56,357 nucleotides of DNA from Paenibacillus plantarum (GTDB lineage: Bacteria > Bacillota > Bacilli > Paenibacillales > NBRC-103111). Of this stretch, positions 15,635-24,049 are shown piece by piece; within the stretch, counting starts at the first letter, position 1; each line of letters begins with the position of its first letter. The translations under genes and the position numbers were made by a program. The notes under the pieces are model-generated. The model was not told the origin of the DNA, did not search any database, and saw only the letters and a list, made by a program, of their open reading frames with translations. The stretch is from NCBI RefSeq assembly GCF_013141695.1, contig NZ_WHNY01000076.1, forward strand, positions 1 through 56,357, given 5' to 3'.

Positions 15635-16921
15635 TTAAGCGTAGATAGGACGAACCAAATTCGTTTGCTCACGGTTACGACCTACGGAGAAGATCGCGAT
15701 TGGGATACCTGTAAGCTGAGATACACGCTCTACATAGTGTCTTGCGTTCTCTGGCAAATCACTCAACGTACGAGCTTCAGAAACATCTTCTGTCCAACCT
15801 GGAAGCTCTTCGTACACCGCTTCACACTCGGAGATAGCTTTCAAGCTCGCTGGGTAGTGCTCAATCAACTCACCGCGGTACATGTAGCCTGTGCAAATTT
15901 TGACCGTTTCTAGACCTGTCAGAACGTCGATGGAGTTCAAGGACAAGCCCGTGATGCCGCTAACGCGTCTTGCGTGACGCACAACAACACTGTCGAACCA
16001 GCCAACACGACGAGGACGACCTGTTACCGTACCGTACTCGAAGCCTTTTTCACGAATCCAAGCGCCGATTTCATTGTCCAATTCCGTTGGGAAAGGACCG
16101 TCTCCGACACGTGTCGTATAGGCTTTAGCCACACCGATGATGTTGTGAATCTTCGTTGGGCCTACGCCTGAACCGATACACACACCGCCAGCTGTTGGGT
16201 TGGAAGAAGTCACATACGGGTATGTCCCTTGGTCGATATCCAACATAACGCCTTGCGCGCCTTCGAACAATACTCTGCGACCTTGGTCGATATATTCGTT
16301 CAAGATAACGGATGTATCTTTTACGTATGGACGAATGATTTCTGCATACGCAAGGTACTCTCTGAGGATTGGCTCCACATCAAGACCTGTAGAACCGTAG
16401 ACTTGCTCGATCAATACGTTTTTCTCAGCAACGATACGACGAAGCTTCAATTCGAACTCTTCTGCATCCATCAAATCCGCGATACGAATCCCGTTACGTG
16501 CTGCTTTATCCATATAACAAGGGCCGATCCCTTTGCGGGTCGTACCGATTTTGCTATCACCTTTGCGATCTTCTTCCAGACCGTCAAGCACCAAATGATA
16601 CGGCATAATGACATGCGCGCGATCACTGATATTCAGGTTCGTCGTTGTAAAACCATTATCATGAATGTAATTAATTTCTTCAATGAGTGCAGCCGGATTA
16701 ATAACCATCCCATTCCCGATCACACAAGCTTTATCTCTGTAAAAAATACCGGAAGGAATCATCGTCAGCTTGTACTTTTTCCCACTGATAATGATCGTAT
16801 GGCCTGCATTGTTACCACCTTGGTAACGCGCAACAACCTCAGCAGATTCCGCTAAGAAATCCGTGATTTTACCTTTCCCTTCATCTCCCCATTGCGTACC
16901 GACAACAACAACCGTTGACAT
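15635..16921 (-). CDS. purA: adenylosuccinate synthetase
   Basis: A 428-residue enzyme joining IMP and aspartate with GTP to form adenylosuccinate, the committed step from IMP to AMP. Seen: the GTP loop WGDEGKGK with the catalytic base Asp13, His41 in NNAGHT, the IMP-binding segment RKGIGPCYMDKAAR, and the C-terminal SVGRNREQT with the guanine-binding region. Length is normal. I take the ATG at 16921, nine bases from GGAGG; the GTG six bases upstream is too close to it. A sigma-A promoter, PurBox pair and a 330-nt structured leader lie upstream, so purine-dependent repression by PurR, and possibly attenuation, is expected. Confidence 0.98.
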   Translation of the reverse strand: MSTVVVVGTQWGDEGKGKITDFLAESAEVVARYQGGNNAGHTIIISGKKYKLTMIPSGIFYRDKACVIGNGMVINPAALIEEINYIHDNGFTTTNLNISDRAHVIMPYHLVLDGLEEDRKGDSKIGTTRKGIGPCYMDKAARNGIRIADLMDAEEFELKLRRIVAEKNVLIEQVYGSTGLDVEPILREYLAYAEIIRPYVKDTSVILNEYIDQGRRVLFEGAQGVMLDIDQGTYPYVTSSNPTAGGVCIGSGVGPTKIHNIIGVAKAYTTRVGDGPFPTELDNEIGAWIREKGFEYGTVTGRPRRVGWFDSVVVRHARRVSGITGLSLNSIDVLTGLETVKICTGYMYRGELIEHYPASLKAISECEAVYEELPGWTEDVSEARTLSDLPENARHYVERVSQLTGIPIAIFSVGRNREQTNLVRPIYA

Positions 16922-17250
16922 ATGCACTTACCTCCGTACGGTGACTAGTCACCCATAATGAGCCGTTATGGCTGTAAGACCACAGAGGAAAGTTGGACTT
17001 CATTAAAGCGCTAAAGCGTTCAGCGTCCATTGCACTTTCCCTCTGGCGATTCTGGTGATGCAACTACCTCTATTCACTGCTACACGCGGCAACAGACAAG
17101 AGAGCTAACTCTCACTTACTCACCGCAAAGGAATACTGGGTCTCTTTCGGCAGTGATCTGCAGGAAGGAAACCTACCCTTCGGCATGAAAAAACGACCTT
17201 ATTTCGAGTTACCTGCCTAGGGCCGGCTTGTCGATCAAGGTTTTTTCACC
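16922..17250 (-). ncRNA. long structured purA leader, candidate attenuator
   Basis: Reading the minus strand from the predicted start near 17250: (1) a hairpin of CCTT/AAGG and CGA/TCG with a long loop, directly followed by six T (17188-17193) and with an A-tract before it, looks like an intrinsic terminator at 17188-17246; (2) GAGAG-TTAG-CTCTC near 17098; (3) a long stem at about 16981-17047 of CAGAGGGAAAGT with ACTTTCCTCTG (one bulged base), then TGGAC with GTCCA, then a pairing around CGCTTTAGCG; (4) the 14-bp palindrome GGTGACTAGTCACC (16940-16953) just before the ribosome-binding site. I cannot match it to a known riboswitch class. Confidence 0.55.
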
Positions 17251-17256
17251 GTCTTT

Positions 17257-17285
17257 AGTTTAGCAGTCCCCCATGCCAAAGTCAA
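17257..17285 (-). promoter_or_regulatory. sigma-A promoter of purA
   Basis: On the minus strand TTGACT (17285-17280) and TAAACT (17262-17257) are separated by exactly 17 bp. It lies immediately downstream of the two PurBoxes. It predicts a start near 17250 and therefore a 5' leader of about 330 nt. Confidence 0.75.
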
Positions 17286-17287
17286 TG

Positions 17288-17331
17288 AAAAACGAACGAT
17301 TATAGGGGCGTCTGTATAATTGTTCGGAAAT
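17288..17331. promoter_or_regulatory. PurR operator: inverted PurBox pair
   Basis: The B. subtilis PurBox is AWWWCCGAACWWT. ATTTCCGAACAAT on the minus strand (17331-17319) matches at all 13 positions, and AAAAACGAACGAT on the plus strand (17288-17300) matches at 11. They are opposed and 18 bases apart, the arrangement PurR needs. They abut the -35 box of the purA promoter. Low purine or high PRPP should relieve repression. Confidence 0.85.
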
Positions 17332-17900
17332 TACGCAAACTTTTTCATTGCTGCCGCTTAAAGAAGGTAAACCTCTGTCTTTGCCAGTTTCACATGCATT
17401 CTGTTCCCCATAAGATTCCTCTTGAGGGCACTTTTTATGTCTGTTGCTGGAGAAAAACGCTGACACATTTGGGATAACACGCTGGAAGCGTGTTTAACCG
17501 CGTTATTCAGCCTGAAACTGCAGCTGTAACGATGGTTTTCATCACTATTACGGCGCTTTACCGGATTCCGCCCACTCCGAACGCCTCCCCATCTCCCCTA
17601 CATCATCCGTCTCACTCTCCCATTAACACGCTACTCAGCATTAAATGGAAATACTACAGCTATTTTCGAGAAATTTCGCTGAAATGAGAATTTAGCTGGA
17701 TAACATGTGGTTATTTCCAGCAGTTTCGCTCAAAAGAGTGAAATGCTGAGGAATTAGCTACATGAAATACAGTTAAGTGGATTTTGAACTGAAATTTTCC
17801 GGATTTAGCTACATGAAATACATTTATTTCTGTGACGACATAGGTGTAAACGAGTGTACACGGTCTTCCACAGGGGGAGCACCCGCCCCCCTCTAGAAAT
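17332..17900. other. long gap between dnaB and the purA promoter
   Basis: About 570 bases with no convincing gene. A perfect 7-bp hairpin AACACGC-TGGAA-GCGTGTT stands alone at 17476-17494. The stretch 17500-17630 shows nothing I can name. From 17637 to 17836 there is the second repeat cluster, listed separately. Confidence 0.65.
17637..17836. repeat. degenerate AT-rich repeat cluster, locus 2
   Basis: At least four irregular units of 40-50 bp. The clearest pair is GAATTAGCTACATGAAATAC (from about 17751) and GATTTAGCTACATGAAATAC (from about 17804); a third, GAATTTAGCTGGATAACATG, is diverged. Interleaved words are GAAATTTCGCTGAAATGAG and CAGTTTCGCTCAAAAGAG. The same alternation (TTAACT or TTAGCT, then TACATG-AAAT or TCC) occurs at 4846-5030. 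Confidence 0.75.
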
Positions 17901-17933
17901 AAAAAAACAGCCGTCAATACTGCGCGGCGGCTG
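17901..17933 (-). terminator. terminator overlapping the end of dnaB
   Basis: On the minus strand CAGCCG pairs with CGGCTG across a 14-nt loop and is followed by seven T. The 5' arm is inside the last codons of dnaB (Ala-rich end) and the TGA stop lies in the loop. Confidence 0.8.
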
Positions 17934-19287
17934 CTTCTTGATGACTGCGATCCATATTCACGAATTTATTGAATTGCTTCAGGAAGGCCAGCTCGACGGT
18001 ACCTACGGGACCATTCCGCTGCTTAGCAATAATAATCTCGATAATGTTCTTCTTCTCGGATTCTTTATCGTAGTAATCGTCCCGGTAGAGGAACGCTACG
18101 ATGTCGGCATCTTGCTCAATGGAACCGGATTCCCGAAGGTCAGACATCATCGGACGCTTGTCCTGACGCTGCTCAACGCCCCGGCTCAGCTGCGAGAGCG
18201 CGATGACCGGTACATTCAGCTCACGGGCAATTTGCTTCAGCGTACGGGAGATCTCAGAGACCTCCTGCTGACGGTTGTCTCCGCCCTTGCCGCCACGTCC
18301 GGCAATCAACTGCAAGTAGTCGATGAGGATCATGCCGAGCCCCTTCTCCTGCTGCAAACGACGGCATTTTGCACGAATATCCGCGACCGTAATCGTCGGG
18401 GTATCGTCGATATAGATATTCGCCTCTGACAAGGCGCCAATCGCCATCGTCAGCTTCTCCCAGTCATCGCCTTCGAGATAACCCGTCCGCATGCGGTTCG
18501 CATCGACGTTGGCCTCGGCGCAGATCATACGTTGTACGAGCTGCGCGGCACCCATCTCGAGCGAGAAGATCGCGACGGTCTCTTTGGCCCGAACGCCGAC
18601 ATTCTGCGCCACGTTCAGGGCGAACGCGGTTTTACCAACAGAAGGTCGGGCGGCCAGAATGACTAAGTCTGAACGCTGGAAGCCAGACGTCATCTTGTCG
18701 AGGTCAATGAATCCTGAAGGGATTCCCGTTGACCCGCCCTTGTTCGAGTAGAGGTTTTCAACCTTCTCGAACACTTCCATCAGCACGTCGCGAATGACGA
18801 CGAAGCCGCTGGAACTGCGACGCTGCGAAATCTCGAGGATCTTCGCCTCCGCCTCGCTGAGCATCGCCCCAACATTATCCTCATTGGCATAGCCATTGGT
18901 GACGATCTGCGTCGCGGTCCGGATCAAACGACGAAGCATCGACTTCTCCTCGACAATCGCCGCGTAGTAGTCGATGTTGGCAGCGGTTGGCACTGCATTC
19001 GCCAGCTCCGATAAATACGTCACACCGCCGATCTCCTCAAGCTGCTGCTTGTTTTGGAGAAGCGCTGTTAGTGTAATAAGATCGACAGGCTCTTGATCCT
19101 CTGCGAGCTCAACGATCGCCTCGAAAATGCGCTGATGAGCGCCGCGATAGAAATCATCGCTAGTTATTCGCTCCATCGCGGTGATCAAAGCATCCGCATT
19201 AATCAGAATCGCACCAAGGACGGCTTGCTCAGCTTCTATATTTTGAGGCGGAACACGATCCACAAACATATTATCTCCGTTGCTCAT
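17914..19287 (-). CDS. dnaB: replicative DNA helicase DnaB
   Basis: A 457-residue hexameric 5'-3' helicase that unwinds the fork (called DnaC in B. subtilis). Seen: the N-terminal primase-interacting domain from PPQNIEAEQAVLGAIL, a linker helix, and the RecA-like domain with Walker A ARPSVGKTAFALN, Walker B LIDYLQLI, and the later ESGSIEQDADIVAFLYRDDY segment. It ends in a short Ala-rich tail. I start at 19287 (MSNGDN) with AAAGGCGGG upstream; the frame opens 27 bases earlier. It follows gdpP-rplI on the same strand, the usual Firmicute arrangement. Confidence 0.98.
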   Translation of the reverse strand: MSNGDNMFVDRVPPQNIEAEQAVLGAILINADALITAMERITSDDFYRGAHQRIFEAIVELAEDQEPVDLITLTALLQNKQQLEEIGGVTYLSELANAVPTAANIDYYAAIVEEKSMLRRLIRTATQIVTNGYANEDNVGAMLSEAEAKILEISQRRSSSGFVVIRDVLMEVFEKVENLYSNKGGSTGIPSGFIDLDKMTSGFQRSDLVILAARPSVGKTAFALNVAQNVGVRAKETVAIFSLEMGAAQLVQRMICAEANVDANRMRTGYLEGDDWEKLTMAIGALSEANIYIDDTPTITVADIRAKCRRLQQEKGLGMILIDYLQLIAGRGGKGGDNRQQEVSEISRTLKQIARELNVPVIALSQLSRGVEQRQDKRPMMSDLRESGSIEQDADIVAFLYRDDYYDKESEKKNIIEIIIAKQRNGPVGTVELAFLKQFNKFVNMDRSHQEAAAAQY

Positions 19288-19345
19288 GCTACTGTGCCCG
19301 CCTTTCATTTTCACAATTGATAGTTTACTAGCTAGTTTATGTCTA

Positions 19346-19374
19346 CAAGAGAGAAGAGCCCCATCAGGGACTCT
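19346..19374 (-). terminator. weak terminator between rplI and dnaB
   Basis: On the minus strand GAGTCCC-TGAT-GGGGCTC forms a 7-bp stem with one G-T pair, followed by TTCTCTCTT, which is T-rich but not a clean T run. It may be partial, allowing read-through into dnaB. Confidence 0.45.
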
Positions 19375-19423
19375 CGTTCTACTGCCTGCTATTCAAAATC
19401 TTCATGTCCTCTGTGGCTGAAGC

Positions 19424-19873
19424 TTACTTCTCTTCCGTTACTTGAACGTTCAAACTAGCTGTTACTTCCGCGTGCAGCTTAACCGGAACTTTCGTTACAC
19501 CTAGGGTACGAATCGGCTCTTCCAGTACGATTTTACGCTTATCGATCACGATCTTATACTGCTTCTCTAACACCTCAGCGATTTGTTTACTAGGAATGGC
19601 TCCGAACAAACGGCCGCCTTCGCCAGACTTCGCTTTAATTTGAACGGTCATTTCACCAAGCTTCTCGCCTAACGCCTGCGCATCTGCCTTCTCTTGGTCC
19701 TTGCGGCGCTGCTCGGCTTTCTTTTGATTATCTAACACTTTGACTGTGCCCTGAGTAGCTGGAGCTGCAAGTCCTTGTGCGATTAGGAAATTTTGTGCGT
19801 ACCCTTCGGATACTTCCTTCACTTCGCCCTTCTTACCTTGGCCTTTAACGTCTTTGAGTAAAATTACTTTCAT
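19424..19873 (-). CDS. rplI: 50S ribosomal protein L9
   Basis: A 149-residue two-domain ribosomal protein that reaches from the L1-stalk base of one ribosome toward its neighbour and limits frameshifting. Seen: the N-terminal rRNA-binding domain MKVILLKDVKGQGKKGEVKE with GYAQNFL, the long connecting helix (about 41-75), and the C-terminal domain with SGEGGRLFGAIPSKQIAE. Length is normal. Its ATG overlaps the end of gdpP by four bases, so the two are translationally coupled. Confidence 0.98.
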   Translation of the reverse strand: MKVILLKDVKGQGKKGEVKEVSEGYAQNFLIAQGLAAPATQGTVKVLDNQKKAEQRRKDQEKADAQALGEKLGEMTVQIKAKSGEGGRLFGAIPSKQIAEVLEKQYKIVIDKRKIVLEEPIRTLGVTKVPVKLHAEVTASLNVQVTEEK

Positions 19874-21831
19874 TCGAAAAGTCCCTCCTCTTCCTGCATA
19901 TCGGCTAGTACTTGTTTTAAGCGGTTCGTCGCTTCTTCTAATGTGCAGTCTGTTTGCGTCGCAGCATTGGTTAAATGCCCGCCGCCGCCCAGACGCTCCA
20001 TCACGACTTGGACGTTCATTTGGCCCAGCGATCTCGCACTGATCCCAATTAATCCATCCGGTCGTTCGGCAATTACGAAGGAAGCCATAATATTCGTCAT
20101 ATTTAACAATGTATCAGCAACTTGCGCGATCATCAACTGAGAATATTTACGTGATGGCTCAGCAACTGCCAAAGCCACATGTTCATAGATGGTTTCGGTG
20201 TGCTTAATAATCTCGGAACGCTCAATATAAGAATCCAAATCTTCCTTCAATAACTTCTGAATGAGAGCGGAATCTGCCCCATTGCGTCGCAGGTACGACG
20301 CGGCTTCGAAGGTTCTTGCACCAGTCCGAAGACTAAAGCTCTTCGTATCTACAACAATTCCTGCGAGCAGCATCGTGGCCTCTAGAACCTCCATCGATAG
20401 CTTCTCGTTGATGTACTGCAGCAGCTCGGTCACTAGCTCACACGTAGAGGACGCGTAGGGCTCCATATAGACGAGTGTAGCATCATGGATGAACTCCTCA
20501 CTCCTACGGTGATGATCGACCACCACGACCCTGTGTGTCAGCTGTAGCAGCTTAGGCTCAGCGACCATGGATGCCTTGTGTGTATCCACGACGACAGCAA
20601 GTGTTCGCTGCGTCGTAATCTGCATGCCCTGCTCAGGTGTAATGAACCAACGATGTAGCCGCTCATCAGAGGAAATCGTCTCCATCACCTTCTGAATGGC
20701 TGGATTCACGCCCTCCAGCACAATATAGCCTTCTTTGCCGACGACTTGGACAGCCTTGAGCACGCCAATCGCCGCGCCGATGGAATCCATATCTGCAAAT
20801 CGATGACCCATGATGATGACCTTATCACTGTCTTTCATCAGATCACGCAGTGCATGCGAGATCACCCGAGCTCTAACTCGTGTACGTTTCTCAACCGCGT
20901 TCGTTCTCCCACCGTAGAATGACAGTCTCTGTCCAACCTTCACCGTTACCTGGTCACCACCGCGGCCGAGCGACATGTCCAGCCCCATTTGTGCCATTTG
21001 ACCAAGTTCAGTGAGTTGTTCAGCCCCAGATGCAATCCCGATACTAAGCGTTAGAGGCAGCTTATTCTCAATCGTAAGATCGCGAACATCGTCTAGAAGT
21101 TCAAAACGTGTTTGTTCCAACTGGCGTAATGCCTTCTGATCCATCAAGATTAGGAATCGGTCTGATGAAGTCCGACGTAAGTACAGCTGATTCTTCTGAG
21201 CCCACTCGGTAATTTCACCAGTGACCTTGGCCAGCATAAGGCTGCGTGTCTGATCATCCAGACCCTGTGTCGCCTCTTCCAAATTATCCATCATAACGAT
21301 ACCAATCGCCGTTTTACTATCTTCGTATTTCTTCGCTAGCATGGCTTGCTCCGTAATTTCACGCAGATAGAGGAGTCTCTCCTCGGGTTTGGACCAGACT
21401 TGATAAATAAATTGGCCAACTTTAAGCTCGAGTGTTTCGGCCTTGTCTTTCTTATTCTTGAGATCGGGGAAATAATCAAAGAGCGACTCACCAATCACCG
21501 AGTCTTGCCCTAGCATTTTCGCTACAAAAGGATTGTGCCACTCCATGCGTTTCTCTTCATTATATAAAATAATGCCGATGGGCAGCCCGCTCATGACTTC
21601 ATTACCGGCTTTTTTCACCCGATGAGTTATCGTTCCGACGTACGTATTCAATTCTCGACGAAAAGCTGTCTCCGCTTGCAGCGTAAAATACGCCATTACT
21701 CCGCAGAGTAAGAGAGCCGTTAGGCCAAGCCACCATTTGAACATATAGATAATGGCTGTCAAGGCGATGAGCAGAACGAACATCCACACAATATGTTGAC
21801 CGTGCCACCGCTTCAAAAGGAACTTCGGCAT
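19870..21831 (-). CDS. gdpP: cyclic-di-AMP phosphodiesterase GdpP (YybT)
   Basis: A 653-residue membrane enzyme that hydrolyses c-di-AMP to pApA and so sets potassium and cell-wall homeostasis. Domains: two transmembrane helices at about 12-48, a small PAS domain (about 80-150) that binds heme in homologues, a degenerate GGDEF domain (about 170-300), and the DHH/DHHA1 phosphoesterase from about 335. Metal residues are present: His343, Asp347, Asp349 (GHRFADMDS), Asp416 (VVVDTH) and Asp439-His440-His441 (VDHH); the GGGGHLTNAA loop is near the C-terminus. The AGGAG site precedes its ATG. It sits after yybS and overlaps rplI, the conserved order. Confidence 0.97.
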   Translation of the reverse strand: MPKFLLKRWHGQHIVWMFVLLIALTAIIYMFKWWLGLTALLLCGVMAYFTLQAETAFRRELNTYVGTITHRVKKAGNEVMSGLPIGIILYNEEKRMEWHNPFVAKMLGQDSVIGESLFDYFPDLKNKKDKAETLELKVGQFIYQVWSKPEERLLYLREITEQAMLAKKYEDSKTAIGIVMMDNLEEATQGLDDQTRSLMLAKVTGEITEWAQKNQLYLRRTSSDRFLILMDQKALRQLEQTRFELLDDVRDLTIENKLPLTLSIGIASGAEQLTELGQMAQMGLDMSLGRGGDQVTVKVGQRLSFYGGRTNAVEKRTRVRARVISHALRDLMKDSDKVIIMGHRFADMDSIGAAIGVLKAVQVVGKEGYIVLEGVNPAIQKVMETISSDERLHRWFITPEQGMQITTQRTLAVVVDTHKASMVAEPKLLQLTHRVVVVDHHRRSEEFIHDATLVYMEPYASSTCELVTELLQYINEKLSMEVLEATMLLAGIVVDTKSFSLRTGARTFEAASYLRRNGADSALIQKLLKEDLDSYIERSEIIKHTETIYEHVALAVAEPSRKYSQLMIAQVADTLLNMTNIMASFVIAERPDGLIGISARSLGQMNVQVVMERLGGGGHLTNAATQTDCTLEEATNRLKQVLADMQEEEGLFE

Positions 21832-21849
21832 TCGAACTAGCTCCTAATC

Positions 21850-22764
21850 CTATAAATTTTTCTTGAACCGTTCACGGATTGGAAACGCAACATCAAATAC
21901 CCCTAATAAGCTATACACAATAAATAGTGGCGGCATAAAGATGAGAATGATAATGGCCACAATGGGCAAGATCGGTTTCCACTTATTTGCATGCGCCACA
22001 AAGAACAGAAAGCCTATCGCTTGAACTGCAAATACGAGCATTAACAACGGCATCGCATTCATCAGCAGTGTTGAAATGAGTGAACTTGAATCAGGCTTTG
22101 AGAATAAATCTAAAACAAAAGCCACTAAATAAATCCAGACAAGTGATCTTTGCAGCTTCCACTCTCGCATTGGGCGCAAACCAGGAATACCTTCTCCTGT
22201 TTTGTTCAAGAACCACCGCGTTACACCATGTGTCACAAAGGTTATAAACAACGCCACAAAAATCAAATACAACGGTATCACTTGCACGATGAATCCAACG
22301 TACCAGTCCTGATCTTTAGGTAAAATCTCCTGAATGCTACTCGGCATCGTTGCAATACTATCTATCATGAATTGCTTGAACTTAGTCACCGGGTCAAGAC
22401 CTAAAGCAAAGCCTAGAAGCAGGCTTAATAATGACTCAGCCAAGACGGTAACGATACCCGCAGTTAATACGGATCTTGCTGCCGCTTTGCGTTTGTACAG
22501 GTTCCCCATCACTAACACTGGAGGTAATATGAACAACGCAATCGTTATTAAATAGAGACCTACCCACTGGGTAAGTATGTAGACGACGAGCAGACTGAGT
22601 ACATAACTTATGACGAAGCGCTTCGTACTTGTTTTGACGTAAAGCATTAGAACGGGTACCAACAGAAAACTACATGTAAAAATAATAAATGGTGTCATCA
22701 GCGATAGCAATGAAATAATCATAACAACGCTCCAAATGACACTCTGCCAACTTCGATTCCCCAA
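21850..22764 (-). CDS. yybS: YybS family membrane protein (DUF2232)
   Basis: A 304-residue integral membrane protein with about eight hydrophobic segments, of the YybS/DUF2232 family found upstream of gdpP in Bacillales. The family may be related to small-molecule membrane components such as ECF-type S subunits, but no function is established. Initiation is at a TTG (22764) with GAGGTGA upstream. It lies 6 bases after the MazG-like gene and 18 before gdpP, so the three form one transcription unit with rplI. Confidence 0.88.
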   Translation of the reverse strand: MGNRSWQSVIWSVVMIISLLSLMTPFIIFTCSFLLVPVLMLYVKTSTKRFVISYVLSLLVVYILTQWVGLYLITIALFILPPVLVMGNLYKRKAAARSVLTAGIVTVLAESLLSLLLGFALGLDPVTKFKQFMIDSIATMPSSIQEILPKDQDWYVGFIVQVIPLYLIFVALFITFVTHGVTRWFLNKTGEGIPGLRPMREWKLQRSLVWIYLVAFVLDLFSKPDSSSLISTLLMNAMPLLMLVFAVQAIGFLFFVAHANKWKPILPIVAIIILIFMPPLFIVYSLLGVFDVAFPIRERFKKNL

Positions 22765-22770
22765 CCGGGC

Positions 22771-23082
22771 TCACCTCTTACGTAAATGTTCTTCGAGCGA
22801 TGAAATGTCGCCGTACCAGTCCTCAAGTTGATGGCCCTCTTGGCGGTGCTTCTTCATTTTCTCAACAATAGCTTCGTCCAAACTGCGATAAGAAATCCCC
22901 AGTCTTCGGCCTAAAATATAGCCACTCGAAATCAAACTGGCTAATCCATCGACCATTTTTACATGACTACCTTCCCACATGCCTTTGAGCAAGTGAGCTA
23001 CATGATCTACGACTTCTGTTTTGAGCCACTCAATGACTTTGGCCCGTCTGGCTAGGTCAACTTCTTTATCCCTATTCAGCAA
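22771..23082 (-). CDS. MazG-like family protein
   Basis: A 103-residue helical protein of the short MazG-like family found in Bacillales. Seen: an N-terminal helical segment with WLKTEVVDHVAHLLKGMWEG, then LASLISSGYILGRRLGISY, and an acidic C-terminus (HQLEDWYGDISSLEEHLRKR). MazG proteins are nucleoside triphosphate pyrophosphohydrolases with an EExxE...EExxD metal site; I do not see the complete motif here, so catalysis is doubtful. Initiation is at a TTG with AGGAGTG upstream. It is the first gene of the yybS-gdpP-rplI unit. Confidence 0.8.
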   Translation of the reverse strand: MLNRDKEVDLARRAKVIEWLKTEVVDHVAHLLKGMWEGSHVKMVDGLASLISSGYILGRRLGISYRSLDEAIVEKMKKHRQEGHQLEDWYGDISSLEEHLRKR

Positions 23083-23181
23083 CCGTCATCACTCCTCATA
23101 TCAGCAGAAACGATATTGATCAATTATACCACAAAAAGGTACTAGAAAAGAAAGCCTCTAATCGAGCTCTCCGATGCCATA

Positions 23182-23210
23182 GAAAAAGACAGCTGATCTG
23201 GACAGCTGCC
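23182..23210 (-). terminator. terminator after the tyrosine-phosphatase gene
   Basis: On the minus strand GGCAGCTG pairs with CAGCTGTC (one G-T) across a 7-nt loop and is followed by five T. It ends the accessory operon 63 bases past its last stop codon. Confidence 0.8.
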
Positions 23211-23272
23211 TTGTTGGGGAATTGTATTCTTTTAGGATAAATGCCTCGAGATTGGCAATCTAGATTACTCCC

Positions 23273-24013
23273 TCAATTTGTAATTAACTGCTCCTTCAAA
23301 GCTAGAATCTGCCCTTCCGTTATACCAATCGTTAGTAAATAGCGTTCCGCATTGCCGTACCGAAGCTCTAAGTGAGATAGCAATGCCTCCATATAAGCGG
23401 GGTCACAACCTAAGAAGCTCTCATACACTTCATCAGGCACATTCACAGGTTTACCCTTACGCAATTCATCCATGATTGGCGTAATACAGGCATTCGTTAG
23501 CACATAGTCTTCCAAAATTGTTCCATGTGGAACATTTGCAAGGTCTAACAAGAGGGCCGAAACGACACCAGTACGATCTTTACCTGCCGCGCAATGGAAG
23601 AGACTTCCATGGATGGATCCCTCAGCAAGCAAACTGAAAACACGTAACAATTCGGCTTGCGAAGTTTCAAGCAAGTTAATATATAAATCACCTAGATTGC
23701 GAATTTGTGTCAGACTCGATGTCGCTGGATTGATCAAACTTACATTATGATAGCTCACTTGCTCGGAATCTGCGAACACGTTCTTACTCTCCACAAGCTC
23801 ATGCGCATTTCGCAAATCAATAATCGTCCGTACACCTCTGTTCACCAAATCTTGTTGGCTATCCGTACTAAGTTTGTGCAAACCATCCGCTCGAAACAGT
23901 ACGCCCCAACGTGTCATTCGCCCGTCTTTCGTCTTGTAGCCTCCTAGATCACGCAAGTTATATGCGCCTTCAACCTGTAGAACGCGCTGCTCATTGGCCA
24001 TATGTGTTGTCAT
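23273..24013 (-). CDS. tyrosine-protein phosphatase family protein
   Basis: A 246-residue phosphatase of the Y_phosphatase3 group (relatives: Listeria LipA, Mycobacterium PtpB), which act on phosphotyrosine and in some cases phosphoinositides. Seen: NLRDLGGYKTKDGR at 19-32, an aspartate-bearing TIIDLRN strand, and the P-loop HCAAGKDRTG with nucleophile Cys141 and Arg147; AGKDRTG is typical of the lipid/inositol-phosphate-active members. There is no signal peptide, so it is cytoplasmic. It is the last gene of the operon that starts with two metallophosphoesterases, 36 bases after the GntR gene. A small-molecule phosphoester is as likely a substrate as a protein. Confidence 0.88.
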   Translation of the reverse strand: MTTHMANEQRVLQVEGAYNLRDLGGYKTKDGRMTRWGVLFRADGLHKLSTDSQQDLVNRGVRTIIDLRNAHELVESKNVFADSEQVSYHNVSLINPATSSLTQIRNLGDLYINLLETSQAELLRVFSLLAEGSIHGSLFHCAAGKDRTGVVSALLLDLANVPHGTILEDYVLTNACITPIMDELRKGKPVNVPDEVYESFLGCDPAYMEALLSHLELRYGNAERYLLTIGITEGQILALKEQLITN

Positions 24014-24049
24014 GGTTATTCATCCGCCTCTATTCAAATTTGGTATACG

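Noticed and set aside
16881..17063. Short open frame in the purA leader (starts MDAERFSALM) as a leader peptide
   Set aside because: It has no clear ribosome-binding site, lies within the long stem, and runs out of frame into purA; the base pairing explains the sequence better.
16980..17110. Weak resemblance of the purA leader to a lysine riboswitch (ATAGAGGT...GCCAGAGGGAAAG)
   Set aside because: Only scattered words agree, the order and the conserved CGCCGAAG core do not, and purA is not a lysine gene.
17260..17466. 68-codon minus-strand frame upstream of purA
   Set aside because: It covers the PurBoxes and promoter, has no ribosome-binding site and no recognisable protein pattern.
22771..23082. 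Functional MazG pyrophosphohydrolase
   Set aside because: The full acidic metal-binding motif set of MazG is not visible, so only a MazG-like family name is used.
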